Source: Panicum virgatum
Taxonomy: Eukaryota > Streptophyta > Magnoliopsida > Poales > Poaceae
Assembly (NCBI RefSeq): GCF_016808335.1
Contig: NC_053136.1
Span: 4,570,531-4,634,530, forward strand
Length of the DNA stretch: 64,000 bases
Reading direction: 5' to 3'
In this document: in pieces, positions 58,301-64,000 of the stretch
How the letters are laid out: every line of letters begins with the position of its first letter
How positions within the stretch are numbered: the first letter of the stretch is position 1
Made by a program: the position numbers and the translations under genes
Notes under the pieces: model-generated
The model's database searches: none
What the model saw: the letters and a program-made list of their open reading frames with translations, nothing else
Told to the model about the DNA's origin: nothing

Positions 58301-59722
58301 CATTAAGCCATTTGTCGACAGGTTGGGGTAGGTAAACATTTGAATGCAATTATTTTTGTAATTAAATCATTCATTCAGTTTTGTTATACCATGATGTCAG
58401 ATGGGTAGCTCCACAATTTATCATATTGGAAGAATATGAACCTAATGTAAAGCTTCAAATTTCAGGTACGATAATGTTCCAATGGAGATTAACCGGCTAA
58501 GATGTAGAGTCAACTACCATGCTCTAAAGTTCCTACCTCATATTGAAGAGATGGCTGATAAGCTTGCGGCAAGGATGAGGAACAGAACTGGCAGTGTAAA
58601 TCCATACATGTAAGATATAGCTAACTACCTTCTATCCAACAATCCAAGCTAGCTGAAGTTTGGCAGCTTGCGTTTGTTTCACAAACAAATACACTTCTTT
58701 TGAAGGGCTCTTCATCTGAGGTTTGAGAAAGGGATGGTGGGCCTTTCGTTCTGTGACTTTGCTGGCACACGGGAGGAGAAGGATATGATGGCTGCTTACA
58801 GACAGAAAGAATGGCCAAGGCGCTACAAGGTCAGACAAACCCTGAGAAATCTATAGCATCGAGTTTTTCTCTAAAACCTTGAGGATATGAAATCATCAAC
58901 CACACACCGACACACCTCGTACCATTTTAACAAATTCCTTTTGTTTTGTGCTTGCAACTTTGCGTGCAGAATGGATCCCATCTATGGCCGCTGGCGCTTC
59001 AGAAGAGAAAAGAAGGGCGCTGCCCACTTGAGCCCGGTGAGATTGCTGTGATCCTCCGTGCACTGGGATACACGAGTGGAACACAGATATACGTTGCGTC
59101 AGGGCAAGTGTATGGCGGCAAGAACCGGATGGCTCCCCTCAGGAACATGTTCCCCAACTTGGTAAGCTCAAATCCACATCTCGGTTGAAAACACAATTTA
59201 CCGCCGTACTCAAATAAAAGGACGGCAAGAGCATTGCATAAACTTTCTGTTTCCTTGAAGCCATGAAACAACAAACAAGATGGCCATTCTATTCCACCGA
59301 GCCGAGACCATCATCCATTGATCGGTGATGGTGACCTGCATTGGCATTGCTCATGGTTGCAGGTGACGAAGGAGGAGCTGGCGAGCGCGGAGGAGATGGC
59401 GCCGTTCCGGCGGCACGTGACGAGCCTGGCGGCGCTGGACTTCCTGGTGTGCCTGCGGTCGGACGTGTTCGTGATGACGCACGGCGGCAACTTCGCCAAG
59501 CTCATCATCGGGGCGCGCCGCTACGCAGGGCACCGCCTCAAGTCGGTGAAGCCGGACAAGGGCCTCATGTCCAAGTCCCTGGGCGACCCCGACATGGGCT
59601 GGGCCTCCTTCGCCGAGGACGTGGTCGTCTCGCACCGCACGCGCACGGGCCTCCCCGAGCCCACCTTCCCCAGCTACGATCTCTGGGAGAACCCGCTCAC
59701 GCCCTGCATGTGTAGGGCCTGA
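55325..59722 (+). CDS. O-fucosyltransferase family protein (GT106-like), Golgi, 570 aa
   Basis: Eleven exons: 55325-55672, 55784-55834, 55931-56021, 56375-56451, 56860-56948, 57826-57945, 58211-58327, 58466-58609, 58706-58829, 58970-59161, 59363-59722. All phases close; intron 3 is GC-AG. A basic/Ser-rich cytosolic tail precedes one membrane segment (about residues 95-113, RILLALLLAAGIFCAPLLW), so it is a type II Golgi protein. The GDP-fucose protein O-fucosyltransferase fold shows GYIFIHAEGGLNQQRIAICN, LHLRFEKGMVGLSFCDF, CPLEPGEIAVILRALGY, YGGKNRMAPLRNMFPN and FVMTHGGNFAKLIIGARRY. Plant members are GT106-type enzymes, some making cell-wall polymers (rhamnosyl- or mannan-related); the donor and acceptor here are not known. 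The gene is head-to-head with the C2HC gene. Confidence 0.94.
56022..56374 (+). other. GC-AG intron in the O-fucosyltransferase gene
   Basis: Exon 3 ends CCCTCAG and the intron starts GCAAGT, the consensus for GC-type donors. It ends ATGCAG. The nearest GT (56027) would shift the frame into an early stop, whereas the GC donor joins SDEPS to DVPSEKE in phase. Confidence 0.85.
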
Positions 59723-60261
59723 CTACTGAGCCCTGAGTTCCTGAACCAAACACCTTCTGGAGCCCTTCACCTTATCTGGCCCAGTACTCACAATTCACTG
59801 GCCAAGCTTTGAGCGGAGCACTCTCATCAGCTCAGCACTTGCAATTTCTGTATGTTTTTTGTGGCCTAATCTGTAGTCTCACATAGGTCGATCTTGCTGA
59901 AAATGTTCCAAGAACTTGGACAGGTCGGTGAAAAGATAAATATCAGTGAAATTCTCTGAAAACTCTCTTCGGATTTGCGAAACAGATCTACTTTACCAGA
60001 GTTTTTCAGGCATGACGTGGACTACTAGAGAACTCATCGGTGAACTTTACCAGAGTTTTCAGGCATGACGTTTCTTTCCACGCGGCAGCTCGGCATGGCC
60101 ATGCAGCCTCTGTGCTCGACACGTCCTCCTGCCCCTCGAAGCACCCCCAAAGTTATTTAGAACTGGATTGGCTACTGGGTTCTCGAAAGAGCCGGGCTCG
60201 CTAATCTCGCGTATAGGAAGGAGACGAGAGCATCAGCTACTAGCTAGAGTGGTCGGAGGCA

Positions 60262-61777
60262 ATGGCGCAGCTGAGAGCACCCGCCGACGATCAGCGGCAG
60301 CAGGAGGCGCTGCACGGCGACAAGGGCGGCGTCGACGTCGCCGGCGGCGGCGGCGGCAACGAGAGCAACAAGAAGGCGAGCGCGGGGCTCTGCGGCGTGC
60401 TCCGGGAGCGCAAGGTGGTGGACCTGGCGCGCGCCAAGCGGCGGCTGGTGGAGGTCCCCTACACCGCGACTCTGGCGCACACGGCCAACGCGCTCCTCGC
60501 GGCGCGCGTCTCCGCGGTCGCCGTGGCCGCGCCGCCGGGCCACTGGATCGGCGCCGGCGGGTCCATGATCCTCGAGTCCGACCCGGCCACCGGCGCCGTC
60601 CGCAAGCACTACATCGGCATGGTCAACATGCTCGACATCCTCGCCCACATCGCCGAGGCCGGCGACGAGGCCGACGCCGACGACGAGGCCGTCGACCTCG
60701 GCCGCCGGATGGCCGTCCCCGTGTCCTCCGTCATCGGCCACTCCCTCGAGGGCCTCACCCTCTGGACGCTCCATCCCAACACCAGGTGCTTCCATCTTGT
60801 ATTGGATTTAATTTTTATCTTGTATTGGATTGGAACAAGAACTACTCATTTCTTCTTGGATTGGATTGCAACAATTGTTAGAATTTTTTTGTTGCGTCAG
60901 CGTGCTGGACTGCATGGAGACGTTCAGCAAGGGGGTGCACCGGGCGCTGGTGCCGCTGGAGAGCTCGGCGGACAACGTGGTAGCGGTGGAGCTCGTGGAG
61001 TCCGCGCCGGGTTACCGGATGGTGACCCAGATGGACGTGGTGAGGTTCCTCCGGGCTCACGGCGCGGAGCTCCGGGGCGTGCTGTCGCGCACCGTGCGTG
61101 AGCTCGGCGCCGTGAGCGAGGCCGTGTTCGCGGTCGCGAGCGGCGCCAGGGTGATCGACGCCGTCAAGGCGATGCGCGCGGCGTCGCTCACCGCCGTGCC
61201 CGTCGTGGACGCCGCCGCCGTCGGCGAGGAGACCCTGCAGGACGTGTGTGTCCGATCCAGCTCCGATGAACACATCGGCGCCGGCGGCGACGACATCTCT
61301 TGCTTATTTCTCCTGCTGCTTGTCTCGCAGGGGGTGGGGAAGAAGGCGGTCGAGACGTTCTCGGCGACGGACCTGCGCGACTGCCCGGTGGCGCGGCTGC
61401 AGCCGTGGCTGGGGATCAGCGTGACGGAGTTCAAGAGGAAGGTGGCCGAGTACCGGGCGAGCAACAAGCCCGTCGTCCACGGCGCCGACGCCACTGGCAC
61501 CGGCGTCCCGGTCGCCGCCGACGCCGACGCCCCGGCGGCTGCTGCCGTCGCCACCGACGAAGAACAGAGCGACGAGCACCCGCTGGTGACGTGCTCCCTG
61601 GAGAGCACCCTCTGCGAGGCGATCGAGGCGGCGGTCACGAGGCACGTGCACCGGCTGTGGGCGGTGGACGGCGACGGGCTGCTGCGCGGGGTCATGTCGC
61701 TCACCGACGTCCTCCGGGCCGTGAGGGAGGCCGCGCTCGGCGAGGACCGGGAGCTCCACAGCATCGTGCCGTCCTAG
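60262..61777 (+). CDS. CBS-domain protein, SnRK1 regulatory gamma-like (PV42 type), 437 aa
   Basis: Three exons: 60262-60785, 60901-61243, 61331-61777, GT-AG, phases close. The second intron is 87 bp, a multiple of three and free of stops, so retention would give 466 aa. The protein is an SNF4/AMPK-gamma-like array of CBS motifs: LVEVPYTATLAHTANALLAARVSAVAV, KHYIGMVNMLDILAHIAE, GVHRALVPLES, GYRMVTQMDVVRFL, AVKAMRAASLTAVPVVD, then GKKAVETFSATDLRDCP and a C-terminal VHRLWAVDGDGLLRGVMSLTDVLRA. Such proteins bind adenine nucleotides in animals and yeast and join SnRK1 kinase in plants; plant PV42-type members are reported in reproductive tissue. No transit peptide; cytosol or nucleus expected. 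The loop with many Ala/Asp near residues 355-375 is low-complexity. Confidence 0.9.
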
Positions 61778-63984
61778 AAGTTGCACCGAACTGGGTGTCT
61801 GTCCAAAGTGTGAACAGATATCTATATAATATTGCTGACTTTTCCACTCGTGTTCGTCGGCAAGATTTATGCTGCTAGTGATTTTGCCTTGTTCCTCTGT
61901 TTTTTTATGACACCTTGTTCTGTTTGGTTGAGGAATTTTTTTAAGCTCCTGTCACATATTTTTTTTTACTATTTAGAAGTACCAAATAAAATTTGTTTAC
62001 AAAATTTTTTTAGCAGATGGGTGCTAATTTATGAGACGAATCTAATAAGTCTAATTAATTCATAATTTGCTATAGTGATGCTACATTGCTACAATGATGT
62101 TACAATAATCATTCGCTAATTATGTATTAAAATATATTTTATTAGATTTGTCTCGTCGTTTAGTTCCAGTTAATTTTGTAATCAGATTTTATTTAATATT
62201 ACTAAATATTAAAATTCTCTTTGATATGACATAGACACACAATCTAAAACTTAGCTCCTAAAATCAAACAACCTAAAAGTCAACGTGTAGGCTAGCGTGC
62301 CCGTACTCTCCGTCCAAAAATCGTTTCCTGAGAATCTCAGTCGAACAATTATGAGGCGTCTTGCTAATCTACTTAGTTTGATGACTTGATCCTAGCACTG
62401 GGAATTGCATGGAACCGACGTGGCAATGCCTGACTCTGACTTCATCCTGCCTCTCTTATAGCTTCTGTGCAATATCAGCTCCTTCTTCTTTTTTTTTTTT
62501 TTGAGAAGTTAGCTTGCATTGCAACGGAGCAGCAAGCCAGCAACAGCAGGGACCACCCTTCAAAAAAAAACAGCAGGGACCAGGGAGCCCCTCATCTCCT
62601 GATCAAGTTGATTTGTTTTCGCCTCAAAACAAAATGATCCAATCCGGAGCCAACAATTATTTAGATCATTACCAACTGACGTTAGTTATTGACGCGCATC
62701 CATGGCAATTTTAATTGGTGTAACTTCCAAAACAATAAATAAGTCAGTCGGCCGTGCCCAATTTTAATCGTTGTTGTCTGTACGCATCCATCCAGGGCAT
62801 GCCAAATGCAACTGCCAGCCAGTCGGCCGGCGGGCGGCGGCGGCTGAGCACGAGCACAAGCACCCATTTTCTGAGCATCATGAGCAGGTTTGGTTTGGCT
62901 CGGTGCATTGCGTTCGCTGCCAGAGCCCAGAGCCGCGGGGGCAAGCCCGGCGCCACGTCAGCCTCTGGCTGCCCGGGCTCCGGTGGCGGCGGCGGGCCAC
63001 TCCGGCTAGCCGTGTCTGCCCATCCGTCTGCCAGCGACGACGCGACGTGCGCGCGCGCGGGCCGGAGTCGGAGCTGCCCACGCCCACGTCTATTTTTGGT
63101 GGCTCCTTTTTCCTCGTCCGGGTCCCGCTCCTTTCCGCTGTCGTCGGGCCTGGGCTCATCATTTCCAGTGGCCCGGCCCGGTCGAACGTTGCGCGCCGCG
63201 CAGCCCCTCCCGTATTTCCCCCCCCCCCCCCCCCCCCTTCTGGCACTTCTTTTCCCCCTTCTAGCACGTTGCATCTTGTCCATCCACCTTTCCAATTGCA
63301 GACACGGACCACCAATCCAAAGCGTGCTGCCTGCGCGCCTTCAGTACAGTACTCCTGGGCAGAAACCCATCCACTCCTGTCCTGGGCCTTTGCCCCTAAA
63401 CAGCAAGAAGGTAACGGCCCGCTCATCATCTCATCATCCGCAACGTCAGCTTCTTCCACGACTCGCAAAGGCGCACTCAATGGCCAGGACGTACGCACTC
63501 AATGGCTGGGACGTACGCACGCACGTCCAGCCCGGCCGGCCGGCCGGCCAGCTCGAGCGTGCCGTTGTGCGACTGGCAACGGCTGTCCGGAGATGCCTGC
63601 CGCTGCCACCGAATCGAACGCCGGCGGCGCATCAACCTGGTGTGGCGGTACGCTGCACGCTGTCCTCGGAAGCGCGCGCGGCGCGTTGCCAGGGGCGCTC
63701 CGGGCTGGAAAGCCCGGGCATCCGGCCGCCTGGGAACACGCCCATGCCGCGGCCGTTCGTCCGGCGGCGCACCAACCTCATGTGCATGTGCCGCCGGCCG
63801 CGGCGTCCCGCCGGGCGGAGAAGAACTTCCAGCCGAGCCCACCCATCATCACCCGCTCCCGGCCGGCGGCCGGGCTGGGTCGCGCCGACGCCGTGGCCCC
63901 AGGACCCAGCGCGGGCGTGCGTGGCCGGGACGAAACGGGACGGGTGGCTCGTGCGTGCTGCCCCCGCGCCCCGCACTGCACGCG
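61778..63984. other. 3' flank and intergenic region to the window end
   Basis: The 3' UTR of the CBS gene and a MITE come first. From 62800 the DNA is GC-rich with long chance frames on both strands. It holds a run of about 20 C at 63218-63238, a 22-bp tandem duplication (63475-63518) and a CCGG repeat (63534-63551). It may be promoter DNA of a gene beyond the window. Confidence 0.45.
61914..62278. mobile_element. MITE of the GAGACGAATCTAAT type (about 365 bp)
   Basis: The left end TTGTTCTGTTTGGTTGAGG and the inverted right end TTTTAGGTTGTTTGATTTTAG are imperfect inverted repeats. Next to them stand the TTAAGCTCCTGTC and AGGAGCTAAGTTTTAG blocks. The GAGACGAATCTAATAAGTCT core is shared with the remnant at 32383-32680. 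Confidence 0.65.
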
Positions 63985-64000
63985 AAGCGGGAACCCAGGC

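Noticed and set aside
60830..61777. A separate gene starting at 60830 with MEQELLISSW
   Set aside because: The first residues are translated intron 1; the splice acceptor at 60900 and phase show it belongs to the CBS gene.
62744..63981. Long minus-strand frames near the window end
   Set aside because: GC-rich chance frames interrupted by a 20-base C run; no domain seen.
1..64000. tRNA genes, CRISPR arrays, bacterial-type operons
   Set aside because: None seen; repeats present are transposon-related or local duplications, and gene structures are eukaryotic.

Overview
The window is nuclear DNA of a grass (Poaceae), most likely a panicoid. The reasons are plant intron/exon structure, monocot-type GC-rich first exons, nested LTR retrotransposons with initiator-tRNA-Met primer sites, a Cassandra element with 5S rRNA-like LTRs, and orthologues of plant genes such as WHY2 and IRX15-like. 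The species cannot be fixed from the sequence alone.

Left part (1-22.4 kb) is a retrotransposon graveyard that can be unpicked layer by layer. It begins with the 3' end of a Ty3/Tat (RIRE2-like) element (integrase tail plus a 528-bp LTR) and a CACTA end remnant, then a decayed element ('D') with a ~2.8-kb LTR. Next is a small minus-strand non-autonomous LTR retrotransposon ('E') that carries a polypyrimidine-tract-binding-protein-like RRM. E has been split by two long solo LTRs: 'A', 3438 bp with target-site duplication (TSD) GGCTT, and 'C', TSD AATGT. C is itself split by 'B', 3198 bp with TSD GCTAA, which is from the same family as A. To the right of E lies a broken CLAVATA1-like LRR receptor kinase gene, hit by an almost intact 867-bp Cassandra element (TSD ATTTC) and by other inserted DNA.

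Middle part (22.4-39.4 kb) has no gene I can support. It holds a frameshifted RING-H2 pseudogene, a 585-bp MULE with a perfect 9-bp TSD and GC-rich cargo, a 970-bp CACTA element with GC-rich cargo, several MITEs, a ~260-bp tandem duplication, a dispersed AT-rich repeat pair and a minus-strand solo LTR.

Right part (39.5-61.8 kb) is a gene island of six apparently functional genes whose exon models close in phase. They are an arabinose-5-phosphate isomerase-like SIS/CBS protein (+), mitochondrial WHIRLY2 (-), an IRX15-like DUF579 xylan protein (-), a small conserved C2HC protein of unknown function (-), a GT106/O-fucosyltransferase-family Golgi protein (+) and an SnRK1-gamma/PV42-like CBS protein (+). 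Three of the six have predicted sugar, cell-wall or glycosylation roles (A5P for KDO synthesis, xylan, O-fucosyltransferase). That is probably coincidental neighbourhood rather than an operon-like unit. The last 2.2 kb is intergenic, with a MITE and GC-rich DNA.
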